Assembly (NCBI RefSeq): GCF_048544455.1
Contig: NC_133537.1
Coordinates: 306,565,738-306,629,737 of the forward strand
Length of the DNA stretch: 64,000 bases
Origin: Silene latifolia
Lineage: Eukaryota > Streptophyta > Magnoliopsida > Caryophyllales > Caryophyllaceae
Reading direction: 5' to 3'
This document shows positions 1 through 12,263 of the stretch, piece by piece. Both the position numbers and the translations under genes were made by a program. Every line of letters begins with the position of its first letter. Within the stretch, counting starts at the first letter, position 1. The notes beneath the pieces are model-generated. The model was not told the DNA's origin. It searched no databases and saw only the letters and a list, made by a program, of their open reading frames with translations.

Positions 1-871
1 AACATGCACTAATCATACAAAACATTCATTAAATCATATTAATTACATCAATTGGCATAAACACAATTAAAAGAAAACACCTAGTTACCTTTTTAGCAAT
101 TAATGATGCGAAATAAGAATGAGAACTCCATAAAATATACGACCAACAAAACCTTGTCTCCAACACGTGTCCACGTCCCAAAAACTGACTTTAAAGAAAG
201 GCACAACTCGAAACCCTTGAAAACGTCACGAAAGACTCTTCTTCTTCTTTACCCATTAAAATAAGAGACCATAAAGGTAGGTATAAAGGTCCATACAAAT
301 AATCCTCATAAAAATATTTGGAGACGAATATGTTGTAAAGATAAGAGCAAAGATTGTGAAAATATAATTTGTGTATGAGTTTGGAGGAAGGAAAGATATT
401 CAACAATGGAGTCAAAGGGAGAAAAGAAGAACAAAAGAGAGAAATAGAGGAGGGATGCCGTGCGGCACTTCACGGGAAACCAAATAGAGCAGCTTGCCTG
501 CTAGGTTATGTTTCACGCGAAAGAAAAAGGATTGACCTAGTTGCTTGCTAGGTTAATTCTATTTATAAGAAGATTAACTAATGGGCTTTGAGTCCATTAG
601 CACATACAATGGATTATCTGATTACAAATCAGGTTGGACCATATTAAAACGTAAGGAGAGCTTATATTAGAAAAGTAGTTATTAAATTAAAATAATAAAA
701 TTGTGCACGGACATTTTAACCCTATCAAAAGTAGTCCAAAACGTGAAATAATAAAATAGAGAACGAAGGCGATAAATATAAATATTCAAAATACATTATT
801 AAATCTCGAAATAATTAATTTAATAAAATACTTATATAATATAATATTATTATAAAATACGGGGTGTTACA
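1..871 (-). repeat. LARD-A 3' LTR, cut by the window edge
   Basis: This stretch matches 7119-7990 almost base for base, so it is the second LTR of the same minus-strand element. Read on the minus strand it begins TGTAACACCCCG at 871, directly after a polypurine tract at 872-888. The rest of the LTR lies left of the window. A TATA-like CTTATAAATAG is at 559-569 on the minus strand. No protein is encoded here; the small open frames are chance. Confidence 0.85.
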
Positions 872-3800
872 ATCCAACCCCCTAAAAAGAAGTTTCGTCC
901 TCGAAACTTGAATTTCAAAGATAAGATCAAAAGAAAGTAAGAATTACAAGTGATCATCAACAAATGTCATCTCGAAATCCTAATCGCTGCGCACTCTGAC
1001 CCTTATCCAAACTCATACCAAAGAAAGATATCTCAAATCCTCGATGTTATTATCATCTTTACATACTCTACAATCTCAAGTGTTACATCAAACTCATACC
1101 ATCGAAGTCCATAAACATCATTAAGCCAACATCAATCCTCTTATTTCAAACACTCGTCCAACTACCATTAACCATAATTAAACAACATATACGACCTCTC
1201 AAAATCTGTATATATAAATTTATTTCTATTACTTCAAGTCCACATAACCTTTAACAAACACTCCAATTCTAATTTACCAATCACCACAAGATCTGGCATT
1301 AACCAAAACCCCAGACCAATAATCTCTAAATAAAGAACATCTTTCGAATGAGAAAACTATTTCAGTCACGAGTGCCATTAAAATTATTGCTACCATATAA
1401 TCCTCAAAGCCAGTGGTGCTCACTACCACCCACAACTCTTAACCTCAAAAAGGCTTCAACAAATCTCGATGATTTCTCGATATATATCTAGTATTCAAAG
1501 TCATCAATCTCAAACCTCAAACTGTGACTAAACTGTCAAAAATCCTATCCAACCTCAATCTCATGACAAAATCATTTGTCGCACTCACAAGACCTAAATA
1601 TTTCCTTTGAACACTCATGATCACGGCATTACTATGCACCAACAATCATACACCATATATTAAGCTAGTACCTATTGTACCACAACACACTTATCCACTG
1701 ATAACGCAATTCCATCATCGCTCTTAAAATGATATCACCGTACAAATCTTATCATCTGTGTCCATATAACAACAAACTTATAACCTCAATTTTTAGTTAT
1801 AGTTTACTATCCATGAATATCATCTCACATCACAAATCCACCACAAGACTGTATGAATCTATGTCCTTCAATTAATCACTCATACTCTTAAGGAAACACT
1901 TTATCTCATATAGAAAACAAACATCTATATAACCTCAATATAATAACCCCCTCAAGCCTTCTTAGCTCAATATAATTAAGACCTTTAATACTCCTTCTCC
2001 AAAACTATAAATATTATCCCAATTCGTACTCGCATTCAACAATGTTACTATATTCTCAACCTCAAATAACAAACATCAACCTCTAAGTATCTAACATCGC
2101 TCGCCAAAGCATCCAAGCTTCCACTAGGAGATGATCACAAGTAGCTCTAAAGAGATTTCAAACATTTTCAAGTTACCGTGAAAGAATAAATAACTTGCAA
2201 ATTAAAACAAAACATTTCCGTGCAATGAAACGAGACAAAACATCACATTGTTTTGGGAAGTAAAAACTCAATGAGAACTAAATGTAAAAGGGTAATTACC
2301 AAAAGTTCAAAGAAGAAAGAACTGGAGTTGAAATAAAGAACAAATAGAGAGTAACGATAGATAAAACAGACAGAGGACAAGGATAAAAGAAACCTTTGTT
2401 CTGAAGGCTTAAATAGAAGAGGTATGGTTAACACGTGCAAGGATGACAAGAATAGATAACTCAAAAACTTTTACCTACCCGAAGACGACACCTTAACACA
2501 AGATAAATAAAGCACGATAACCAAGGTCTTACAAATATCGTACAATCATCACTCAAGGTAACAACGTCTCGTAACATCCTTTCATCATATCTCCATAATA
2601 CCCCAGTACCAACAAATCTCTATATGATTGCCCCTTTACAATCACTACATTCCTCACATTATCAACTCTCAAGATTGTAAACTCTCACGACATCAATCCT
2701 CAAGTAATTCCACTCTCAAGAACTCTATCTAATCACACTTAATAGATCAATCCATAACAATCTCTATATCCTCAAAAGATGAACACAACAATTCATTATA
2801 ACCATCGTCAATATGGTCGCTCACTAAGTCAACGCTTGAACACCTTAACAGTAACATCTCACAAGTCCATAAATTATAATTCACGTCTCTCAAACAATCA
2901 GTCCTTTAAAAGGTACGATTAATAAATAACTCCTCACCGGATAAATCATAAAATCTTACATAACTCACTAAAGGTCATTAACAATTCTTACTCCTCAAAT
3001 ATGGTATCCCAAATAAAGACGAGCACTGTCTCCAAAATTCCAAACTTACTGAATCTTAACTCCACGATAACATTCAATTCATTTCCATTATAATACTCGC
3101 AATCCACCAATAACTTGCATAACTTTTCCCTTAACATAACATAAAGATCCAATAAATCTATCCGTTAAGTGCATACGCCACGATATTCCCATATAATACC
3201 ATAAGATAAATCTACTTATCATGTCTCTCACTTCTTATGAACTATGAAACCACAATCATATATCACATGCCACAAATCATCACCCTCTATCATCAATAAG
3301 GATTTCCTTCAACACATAAAAGAACTTAACAACCTCTAATCCCAAAGAAAACTTCACCTTAACAACTTATAATCCAAAAGTAAGCTTCCTTGTTACCAAA
3401 CTCATAATAATAAACGCTCTTTTCTTTCATACTTCAACATCCCAACCTGCCAAACAATTCTAACTCGTTGCCCCGAAATTCAATCCACAAGAAATGAACT
3501 TCGGATTTACCTCAAACAAGGACAACACCACCAAATGATCCAAAAGGATGAAAGTACGATAAGAGTAAAGCTCGGTTATCAAGGTTTAAACGTTTTGACC
3601 GACATATAACCAAAATGCATGACACGTACATGCAAAGGACATCTTCAAAACTGGCCAACTTTAAAATCAACAAAGCATGCTCGAAAAAGTCATATATGAA
3701 CAACACATTTTATATAATTAATGACGAAACAAAATATCAAGTCATAAACAACACAATACATAAACTATACATTTAATATAATCAATAACGATAAACATTA

Positions 3801-4053
3801 AGGCATAAACAAACAAATACATGAACATAACATATAATAATAAAAATAAAAAAAATACGAAACGTTAGGGCATAATAAATAAGTGCATGACTGACAACAC
3901 ATGTAATAAAATTAATAGCGATGTAAAACATTAAGACATTAACAAACAAGTCCTTAATTGTTTTTACCCCATTTACTCTCACTCATTAACTAGGTCATTT
4001 ACTTTAGTCATCAACTACGCGAGAGTTGGGAGCGTGTTCGCTTTGATACCAAC
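872..4053 (-). mobile_element. LARD-A internal region, non-coding LTR retroelement
   Basis: The region lies between the two LTRs of a minus-strand element. The polypurine tract is at 872-888 (minus strand TTTTTAGGGGGTTGGAT), preceded by the GAGGACGAAAC sequence common upstream of the 3' LTR in plant gypsy elements. The primer-binding site is at 4041-4052 (minus strand TTGGTATCAAAG, initiator-Met type). I find no gag, protease, reverse transcriptase, RNase H or integrase motif in the 3.2 kb between them, so it looks like a large non-autonomous derivative (LARD). The body is AT-rich with many short CTCAA/TCTCAA strings. Confidence 0.75.
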
Positions 4054-4410
4054 TGTAAAACCCGGATTATAAAATAAGGGAAAACTTATATAAAATAAAT
4101 ATCAGAGTACGATACTGATAAAAGGGTCAAGGTGGCGGAAACACCTGACCAATCCGGTTCGCTACTAAATCCAAAACAACTAATACATTATTCGAAGGTT
4201 CTTAAAACATAAGGCAGACTCCTAATTTATTATTAAGCTCGCTTCGCACATTCCCCAAGCAAGCAGCAACCAGTCAGCAACAATCTGAACAACCTGAGAA
4301 TGGGGGTCGACAATCAGTCGGGAGTAACTAGATGCTCTCCCAGTCATGTTTACAACAATTGAATATAATTAACAATCAATAACAAATGAAATGTAAAACC
4401 AGTAAATATG

Positions 4411-5803
4411 TGATAGGCTATCGCACACCTATGCAAAGATAATATTTATACCCTAGCAAAACAAATGAATGTAGTACGTAGGGGTCGAACCACAGAGAGA
4501 CGGGAGTTGTTAATTAGTTGCTATGGATTGAACTTTTATCTCGGTAGGTTAACGGTTGATTGATTGGTTTGATTTGATGTGATGATAAAACAATAATAAA
4601 GAAAATGTCTAGAGAGGTCGGGTCACACATGCTAATTATGTAAATGCTCATGTCAAGTTAGGAAGTTGATTTCACGATAAATGTTTAGGCTTAAAGACAC
4701 CCACCTTACGATATTAGTGTCAACCATAGACCGGGTCCTAGAGAAACTCTCGTCCATGACTAGGTCGTCCTACTACACATGTTTAGTCTAATTCAATTCC
4801 GTGCCTCTCGACTTTTAGAACGAATGAACAAACTTAATCAATGAATAAGGCCTTTAAACATAGATTAAACATTAAGGTGCAAACATGTGATAGAAACAAT
4901 TATATAATATTAACTTATCCTTATTTTGACATTTACATATTACTTAATCATGCAAGGCTTCCTTTATTCCCTAGACAAAGGTAAATTATTCTAACATTGT
5001 GAAAATATAAACTAAACTAATGCTAAATGAAATGATAAATAAAATAAAGATAGAATGACCTTGGATGGAAATGGAAATAGAAATAGAAATAGAAGAACAA
5101 TGAAACTTGAACAAACTTGAAATATAACTTGGAATTAAACTTGAAATGAAATTGTAATGTAATTGCTAAAATGAAATGTAAACAAACTAAACTAAACTAA
5201 GCTAACCCAAACTAACTACTAAAATTTAGAGAGAATTTAGATGGAAAAATATGTGTAGAGATGGTGTGTAGTGTGTGAGATTAGCATCTCTTATATAGGA
5301 AATAAGGGAGTAAACTTTGTAGAGGAATCCCAAAATGTCATCCTAAACACACTCTTAATTTTCCTTCAATTCTTGAGTAATTGCCAAAAGGAATCCCATG
5401 CAAATTCTTAATGCCTCTTTAATCACATGGTTAAATGTGATATTAGCATCCAAAGCTTTTCTTAGCATCCAATATTTTCCACCATAATTTGGACTTTGAA
5501 TTTGGGCTTGACTTGCATATTGACTTTGCTTGCATTTTCATTTTGATCCAACACTTTCTTCATGCAAAATCCATGCACTTCCAACACTTAGTCCAATCTT
5601 GCTCTCATACTTAGCCTTGCTTCTAGTGTTAGCACATTTTATAGTACTTTAGCTCATTTAGCTCATTTTCCTACAAAACACACTTGAACATACAATTGCA
5701 CTAGAAACACAATATTAGCTTAAAAACACTTTGATAAGTGCTAAATGATATATAAAATCAAACTAATATAAGGGGTTAAAATGTATAAAATATGCACTTA
5801 TCA
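4411..5803 (-). repeat. Solo LTR of the Athila-like family seen at 32075-38049
   Basis: The reverse complement matches the LTRs at 32075-33450 and 36673-38049 over their whole length, beginning TGATAAGTGCATATTTTATA and ending GCGATAGCCTATCA. No internal sequence is present, so this is a solo LTR left by LTR-LTR recombination. The flanks are ATATG (4406-4410) and ACATG (5804-5808), an imperfect 5-bp target duplication that fits an older insertion. A TATA box (CTATATAAG type) lies near 5293 on the minus strand. Confidence 0.88.
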
Positions 5804-6059
5804 ACATGCGAGATCATCTATACTCATGAAAACCCAACAAAGCTTACCATGTCTTATCAACCTTTGACGAATGCAATCATGCAAACCTAGACCATATGCA
5901 ATCACTAGACCATGAACACTTACAAGACTAGTAGTGACAAACGACCCACGACGACCTAAGGCACACAGCTAGCATTAAAGCATAGCAAACACGGTAACAC
6001 ACAATCCAGAGCAACAAAAGGCACAAAGCTAGCAATCAAGCGTAGCGAATAGAGCGAAC

Positions 6060-6480
6060 GCCCGTTAGAGCGTATAACCACTGCCTCTAACTTGCCAGAG
6101 CGTATAACCACTGCCTCTAGCTGACGGAGCGTACAACCACTGCCTCCATCGGTGCGGAGCGTATAACCACTACCTCCACGGTACTATGTATAGCGTATAA
6201 CCACTGCCTATATGTCTAAGACCTGGCCAGACTCTCGATAAACCGAATGACACTCGGGAAACAGAGCGTATAACCACTGCCTCTGCTACCCCCGAACATA
6301 GACCAAACAAATCCCGCATCAACGGGTAGCGTTAGTTCATTCCGATAGTATATAACTGATACTACCGTCATCTATTCAGACTATCAAACCACAAATGCAC
6401 AGTATAACCGACTGTACTAATATGCGTGAACAACATCACGACTCAACTCGTAGGATAGTATAACTGACCATCCTACTTAT
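6060..6480 (-). repeat. Array of about nine short stem-loops with a shared loop
   Basis: Units such as GTTAGAG-(CGTATAACCACTGC)-CTCTAAC at 6064-6091 recur with different stems: CAGAG at 6096, GGAG at about 6125 and 6156, ATGTATAG at 6186-6215, CAGAG at 6262, GATAGTA at 6344-6366, ACAGT at 6399-6415 and GTAGGAT at 6450-6476. The loop keeps TATAAC while the two stem arms change together, so pairing is kept. It lies inside the LARD-A 5' LTR. Function is unknown. Confidence 0.75.
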
Positions 6481-6559
6481 CATATGAACAAGAGTAACCA
6501 AAGATATATATGCAAACACAAGGACATAACACGTTGAACACAATACAACATATGAAACA

Positions 6560-6985
6560 AGTATAAGCAACCAATGTTATAGTAACTTCACCTATAACCT
6601 TAACATCAACCATTCAATGTTATAATAACCCTAACCATAACATAAACTCTGGATGCGAGGTTGTAGTAACCTCGACTATAACTTCAACATATATAACTTG
6701 AAGTTATACATACCTCAACTATAACCTTGACACGAAACCCAAAGTTATACTAGCATTAACCATAACCTTGAGCCATAAATCTCAGGGTTATATTAGTTAC
6801 AGCTATAACCTTGACTCGCACTTCAATGTTATAGTAGGTTCAGCTATAACCTTGATTCATATTTCCATGGTTATACCTGTTTCAGCTATAACTAGAGTAA
6901 CTACCCAAAGTTGTATTAACTTTAGCTATAACACTTGAATCATCATCAAGGTTACACTAGCTTTAGCTATAACTTTGGAGAGAAC
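6560..6985 (-). repeat. Array of GTTATA...TATAAC inverted pairs, period about 60 bp
   Basis: About eight degenerate units each contain a GGTTATA-like arm, a 10-15 nt middle, and a TATAACC-like arm, for example ATGTTATAGTAGG followed by CAGCTATAACCTTG near 6823-6855. Spacing is irregular, roughly 50-70 bp. It directly follows the first stem-loop array in the same LTR. Confidence 0.6.
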
Positions 6986-7677
6986 TCTTGGCCGCCTATC
7001 ATGCCGCCATTAGGGTTTGATTCGGAAACCCTAATTACGCTCATGACACCTATAATAAACATGTAAACAACATACGATATATAATTAATGCATTGATTCT
7101 CATGATAATAAACAATCAAACATGCACTAATCATACAAAACATTCATTAAATCATATTAATTACATCAATTGGCATAAACACAATTAAAAGAAAACACCT
7201 AGTTACCTTTTTAGCAATTAATGATGCGAAATAAGAATGAGAACTCCATAAAATATACGACCAACAAAACCTTGTCTCCAACACGTGTCCACGTCCCAAA
7301 AATTGACTTTAAAGAAAGGCACAACTCGAAACCCTTGAAAACGTCACGAAAGACTCTTCTTCTTCTTTACCCATTAAAATAAGAGACCATAAAGGTAGGT
7401 ATAAAGGTCCATACAAATAATCATCATAAAAATATTTGAAGACGAATATGTTGTAAAGATAAGAGCAAAGATTGTGAAAATATAATTTGTGTATGAGTTT
7501 AGAGGAAGGAAAGATATTCAACAATGGAGTCAAAGGGAGAAAAGAAGAACAAAAGAGAGGAATAGAGGAGGGATGCCGTGAGGCACTTCACGGGAAACCA
7601 AATAGAGCAGCTTGCCTGCTAGGTTATGTTTCACGCGAGAAAAAAAAGGATTGACCTAGTTGCTTGCTAGGTTAATT

Positions 7678-7688
7678 CTATTTATAAG
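7678..7688 (-). promoter_or_regulatory. Putative LARD-A LTR TATA box
   Basis: CTTATAAATAG on the minus strand, about 305 nt into the LTR, is conserved in the other LTR copy (559-569). Its position and sequence fit a Pol II TATA box. No transcript evidence is available. Confidence 0.45.
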
Positions 7689-7990
7689 AAGATTAACTAA
7701 TAGGCTTTGAGTCCATTAGCTCATACAATGAATTATCTGATTACAAATCAGGTTGGACCATATTAAAACGTAAGGAGAGCTTATATTAGAAAAGTAGTTA
7801 TTAAATTAAAATAATAAAATTATGCACGGACATTTTAACCCAATCAAAAGTAGTCCAAAACGTGAAATAATAAAATAGAGAACGAAGGCGATAAATATAA
7901 ATATTCAAAATACATTATTAAATCTCGAAATAAATAATTTAATAAAATACTTTTATAATAAAATATTATTATAAAATACGGGGTGTTACA

Positions 7991-9831
7991 ACCTGAGTCA
8001 ACCCGATTCAACCCAAATCTCGAATATCGAAAATAATGCCATGAATGTCTTTATGATGTCATTTCCATTAAAATTACTGTCTTTTTTAAGGCACTCTTTT
8101 AAACTTCTTTGATCGTGAGTAGTCACAACGAGAAAACCGTCTCTAAAGTCGTCTACGTCGCAAACATCAATACACGTAAGTTTGAGGGTGAAAATATCTC
8201 ATTTATTTCATGTCTTTACTGTTTTTATGAATTTACATGCATGAACAATGCATAACACGATTCAAATATAGGTTAGACGAGCCAAAACCAAGTTTTGGCC
8301 CGAGACAGAAGCCCTTTGAAATGCAAAGAGGCTCGCACCTCTTGTGGGTTCTCGGGTCAGACTCAAACGTGTTTGTTCTCGTCTTTCCTCTTTATTTCAT
8401 TTCTTATTTGCAATCGGTTTTTACCATTTCAAATGTTTCAAATCATTTTTATGACAAACTTTTTAGCCATAAATTAAAATCATCATTGGTTATTTATACT
8501 ATGACGGTTTATTCTGTGACTCGATGATATTATTGGTTAATTACAAATTAAAGGGTATTTTAACCCCTCTTTTATTTTATTTACCATTTTTCTCATTTGT
8601 TTACATTTTTAAAGATATTAGTCATAATTCATAATCATCCTTGGTTCTTTATACCATGTCGGTTTAATCCGAGTACGATGACAAACTTGACTAATTACAA
8701 ATAATTGAACTTAACATAATTAGTTCAAATCAAACATTTTCCTTTTACACATTTTGCTATGCTTTTCAAACTTTCAAATCCGACAACGAATATTACTAAC
8801 ATAATAGTAATTATTCCGAGTCATGGAAATCATACTTGCAAATCATTAATCATAAAAAATGGTTTTAAACAACCTTTTTGACAACCAGGAGACGACCCCT
8901 TGGGTCGTCGTCTGACTCGCGCCCCAAGAGGCCGTCTGTTTCCACCTTTTAAAACTTGGGCAGAGCCGTTCCCTCGCCAATAGGCTCGCGCCCTAATGAG
9001 GCTGCCTGGCACTGCTCCTGCCTCGTTTTCAGCACTTGTCTAGGACGATCCCGATTTTGGTTAACCCGAATACGTGACGGATCGGATTGACGAGTTTGCA
9101 TTTTTCACTTTATCCTTTAAACACACTTTTTCAAATAAAGGGATCGTGTTGAGCATCATGATCCGAATTTGGTAAATGGATGTTTAATTTCCGTTTTTAC
9201 ATGCAAATCGATCTAAATCCAACTTTGACACCAATTTCTTGGTACATGGATAAATAAACCGACTTAGGAAATTCTCACATGTTAGGTTAAACTTTTGGAT
9301 GTGCATTCATGCATTTAAACCGTTTTATCAACTTTTGCACTTAAACAACCACGATCGATCAGTAGAGGCCGCTAACGCGGGCGGGATTAGGTGTCCGATT
9401 AAAGGGCTTCCCAATACGTACCTTCACTCCTTACTCAGAACCTTTGGATAGTGGATGACCTTATCCAGGGCGTACGAGAGTCATTTTAGGCATAGAATGC
9501 TAAAAGGGGGACGAATCCTTATCTTTAGTACCTATGTCAAACACTGCTTTTGCCTTGATTGACCTAGGTATAAAGTGGATTCGAACGGGTTCCAAGCATC
9601 CCATAAATGCTTGGTGGCGACTCCGAACATCTCTACATCGTTTCGAGACCTTTGCCGAGGCGAAACCGACCGATCTAAAGCGATCCGGTCGAAAGCATTT
9701 TTTACGCCGCCGAGCGTGGCTTTCAAAAGACCGCTGCATGTCCACAATTTGGCTTAGCGTGCAAGTGGCCCGTGACTACGGACCAGTAGGCGACATTGCG
9801 CCTGCAGACCTGCCTGTGGCCCATGTCTACA
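7991..9831 (+). repeat. Tat-A 5' LTR, right-hand part
   Basis: This matches the 3' LTR at 21238-23854 from about 21455 onward and ends ATGTCTACA at 9831. Its left part is beyond the LARD-A insertion and off the window. Relative to the 3' LTR it lacks a block of roughly 560 bp: the match jumps from about 8074 to the position equivalent to 22108, so the TATA-box segment is missing. Confidence 0.85.
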
Positions 9832-9833
9832 GA

Positions 9834-9852
9834 TTGGCGACTCCGTTGGGGA
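9834..9852 (+). other. Primer-binding site of Tat-A (tRNA-Arg type)
   Basis: TTGGCGACTCCGTTGGGGA begins two bases after the LTR end. TGGCGACTCC(G/A)CTGGGGA is the usual primer site of plant Tat/Ogre elements, complementary to a tRNA-Arg 3' end. This assigns the element to Tat/Ogre independently of its gag. Confidence 0.85.
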
Positions 9853-12016
9853 AAACTAGGACACTTGTGTCTTTGTGATCCTTAGAGGTGAAACTCGAAC
9901 GAGGTCGTGGTTAAAGTGCATTAATTGATATTACGGTCATAAATCGGGTTCCTTGTCTGGGCTCATAACCTAACCTTTATCGACCAATTGGCTCGTCTCG
10001 TCGGCGTGAGTTTTTTCATCCCCGCGTTTCGAATCCCGATTGAGTCAAGCATACCGTTGACGTTACCCATTTCTGTTTCGTCAAAGAGCTTTCATCACCT
10101 TCGAGCACGAGGCTAGGGCACCCTCACACATTTTGTTTGGATTGGTATCCCTCTCGAAAATCGGGGTTTGATTGCTTGGTGTGTAACCCACCCTTTAAGC
10201 CAAAACCCGTATCAGCATTATGCATAATATAATGAACTGCGAGTGCTTATGTGTTATATGATCATAAGTCCTTCCGTGTCATTTCAAACTTTCAAAAAAC
10301 ACATTTCGCGCCGTTATAATGGTCGTTTCAAACCTCGGTATTTCGCCGACCGTTGCAAACATTTTTATGCCGATTTTCAAACCCGGTTTTTACAACCGTT
10401 TCAAAACACCATTTTTATGCCGTTGTAATGGCAATTTTCAAATCCCGGTTTTTATAGCCATTTCAAAAGCACCTTTTTATGCCGCCGTAATGACGATTTT
10501 TAAACTCGGTTTTTATAACCGTTTCAAAATGCCTTTTTAGGCCGTCGTAATGAAGATTTTCAAACCCGGTTTTTACAACCATTTCAAAACACCTTTTTTG
10601 CGCCATTATAATGGCCATTTCAAAACCGGGTTTTTATAACCATTCCAAATGCACCTTTTCATGCCGTGGTAATGACGACTTCAAACCTTGGTTTTTACAA
10701 GCCATTTCAAAATATCTTTTTACGTCGTCATAATGGCCGTTTCAAACCTCGGTCCCTCGCCGACCGTTGCATTCTCAAAGCGCCCTTTTACGCCGTCATA
10801 ATGACGAATTCTACCCTCAAATTTTCGAATTTCGAAACCAATTTTCAAACAAGAATATTTTTCAAACTGTCGTAATGATGATTTCAACCCGTGCAACTTT
10901 CCAAATTTCAAATCTCGTTTTCGAAATCAAATTTGGCTTTTCTAAGCCGTCGTAATGACAATTTCAATTCTCACAAATTTTCGATTTGCATACCGTCTTT
11001 CAAAGGTTAAAATGGTTTTCTAACCCGTCGTAATGACGAATTCAATCCTCATAATTTTCAATTTCAAATCATTGAAAACAAACTTAACCGTTTTCAAAAT
11101 TTCAACCCATATTCAAATCATTTGAAAACAAATTTAACCGTTTTCAAATTTTAAATCCAATGTCCAATCATTTGGAACCAAATTTAACAATTTTCAAATT
11201 TCAATTCAAAATCAATTCTTTGAAAACAAATTTAACCGTTTTCAGGGCCATTGTGATGACGATTCCCAAATTCTTCAATTCTCGATTTTCAAACCCGTGA
11301 TTCGGAATTTCAAAAACCGTCTTCGGAAACAACACATTGTTTTCAGAGCCGCCGCAATTTCAACTCAAACCGTCTTTTTTAAAACAAACCTAAGACAACC
11401 CTTTCAACTGGCCGACCTTCTAAAGATCCCTACTCTTCGGAGGCCGTCCATAAAACGACAAATGAATCTTTTTGAAAATCTCTATTTTCGAAAACTTCAG
11501 TCCACCTTTCTGATTCAGCCTCGAGTCGATTAGAGTCTGGTCGATTTCAAGTCTATTCGTCTAGATAACGTCGAATCTCCGCTGAAGTTAGTACCTACCT
11601 TCTGGTCTAGGTCGTGTCGCCTAATTGTGGAGACATTTTCAATGGCGTTAGCAGAGTCAAAACCTCTTGGGTATTAAACCCGTCTTTCCCCTACATTACG
11701 GGTCAAAGGTCAAGTTTGTGTACATGTCTTGTCCAGCGGCGTCACGCTATCGCCAAACTTCCAAATATCGTCAGAAGTCGTCTGTCTAGGCATCACTATG
11801 CCAAGGTTGACACTCGAGTCTAAGTTCAAAGTCATGCACCAAGAGTTCAAACACAAGAGGTCATTCACGATCTTTAATGAACTCATAACCTAGTCACACC
11901 GCCGCGTCTTCACGACAAAACTGCCTTTTGTACATATGTGTCGTACTTGCCTTTGTTTGCGCAACCTCTTGCCAAGATAAGTTATAACGCCTATCGTTAT
12001 ATCAAATAAGAATCCT
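9853..12016 (+). repeat. Tat-A leader with a degenerate 60-75 bp tandem array
   Basis: No coding sequence is recognised between the primer site and the gag remnant. From about 10280 to 11260 a degenerate unit recurs about twelve times: CCGTCGTAATGACGATTT, then TTTCAAACCCGGTTTTTA-like text. Anchors lie near 10310, 10415, 10481, 10541, 10601, 10662, 10724, 10792, 10866, 10948, 11023 and 11247. Tat/Ogre elements often have long repeat-bearing leaders. The open frames in the array are by-products of the repeat. Confidence 0.7.
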
Positions 12017-12263
12017 TTGGGAGCCATCAATCGCCAACCAGAAACTCAACAAGCTGATCAACCATCATCCGCTATAACTTCTGGCGAAACCAACAAAATG
12101 GTCCTTCGACTCCTAGCTACCGTGGAAAACTTGAGCACTCGTCTCTCCCAAGTTGAGGACAAAATGATAACCGGGAATTTTCCCTCTTCTGATATTGAGC
12201 AAAGAGTTAAGCTCCTTGAAATCCGGCTACTTGCCAACGACAAAGCCAACCCTAGTTGGAGGG
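12017..12263 (+). pseudogene. Tat-A gag-like frame, N-terminal piece
   Basis: About 82 codons are open from an unclear start; the frame is open from 11981 but has no ATG. It contains a heptad-rich segment (KMVLRLLATVENLSTRL and following) that should form a coiled coil. The frame is interrupted at 12264 by a solo LTR. Removing that LTR and one copy of its 5-bp target duplication puts this piece in the same frame as the one starting at 14814, so they were once one reading frame. It is a gag remnant of a Tat/Ogre element; the true N-terminus is not recognisable. Confidence 0.65.

Larger units (their letters stand above)
4054..7990 (-). repeat. LARD-A 5' LTR with nested solo LTR
   Basis: On the minus strand the LTR runs from TGTAACACCCCG (7990) to CCGGGTTTTACA (4054), next to the primer site. 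The 3,937 bp include a 1,393-bp solo LTR at 4411-5803, so the LTR proper is about 2.54 kb. It carries two arrays of stem-loops (6060-6480 and 6560-6985). The outer 870 bp match the 3' LTR copy at 1-871. LARD-A itself sits in the 5' LTR of Tat-A: the sequence from 7991 onward continues a Tat-A LTR sequence also present at about 21460. Confidence 0.82.

Noticed and set aside
9534-9878. 114-codon frame across the Tat-A LTR end and primer site
   Set aside because: It crosses the LTR border and overlaps other open frames on both strands; the same text in the 3' LTR gives a different, shorter frame.
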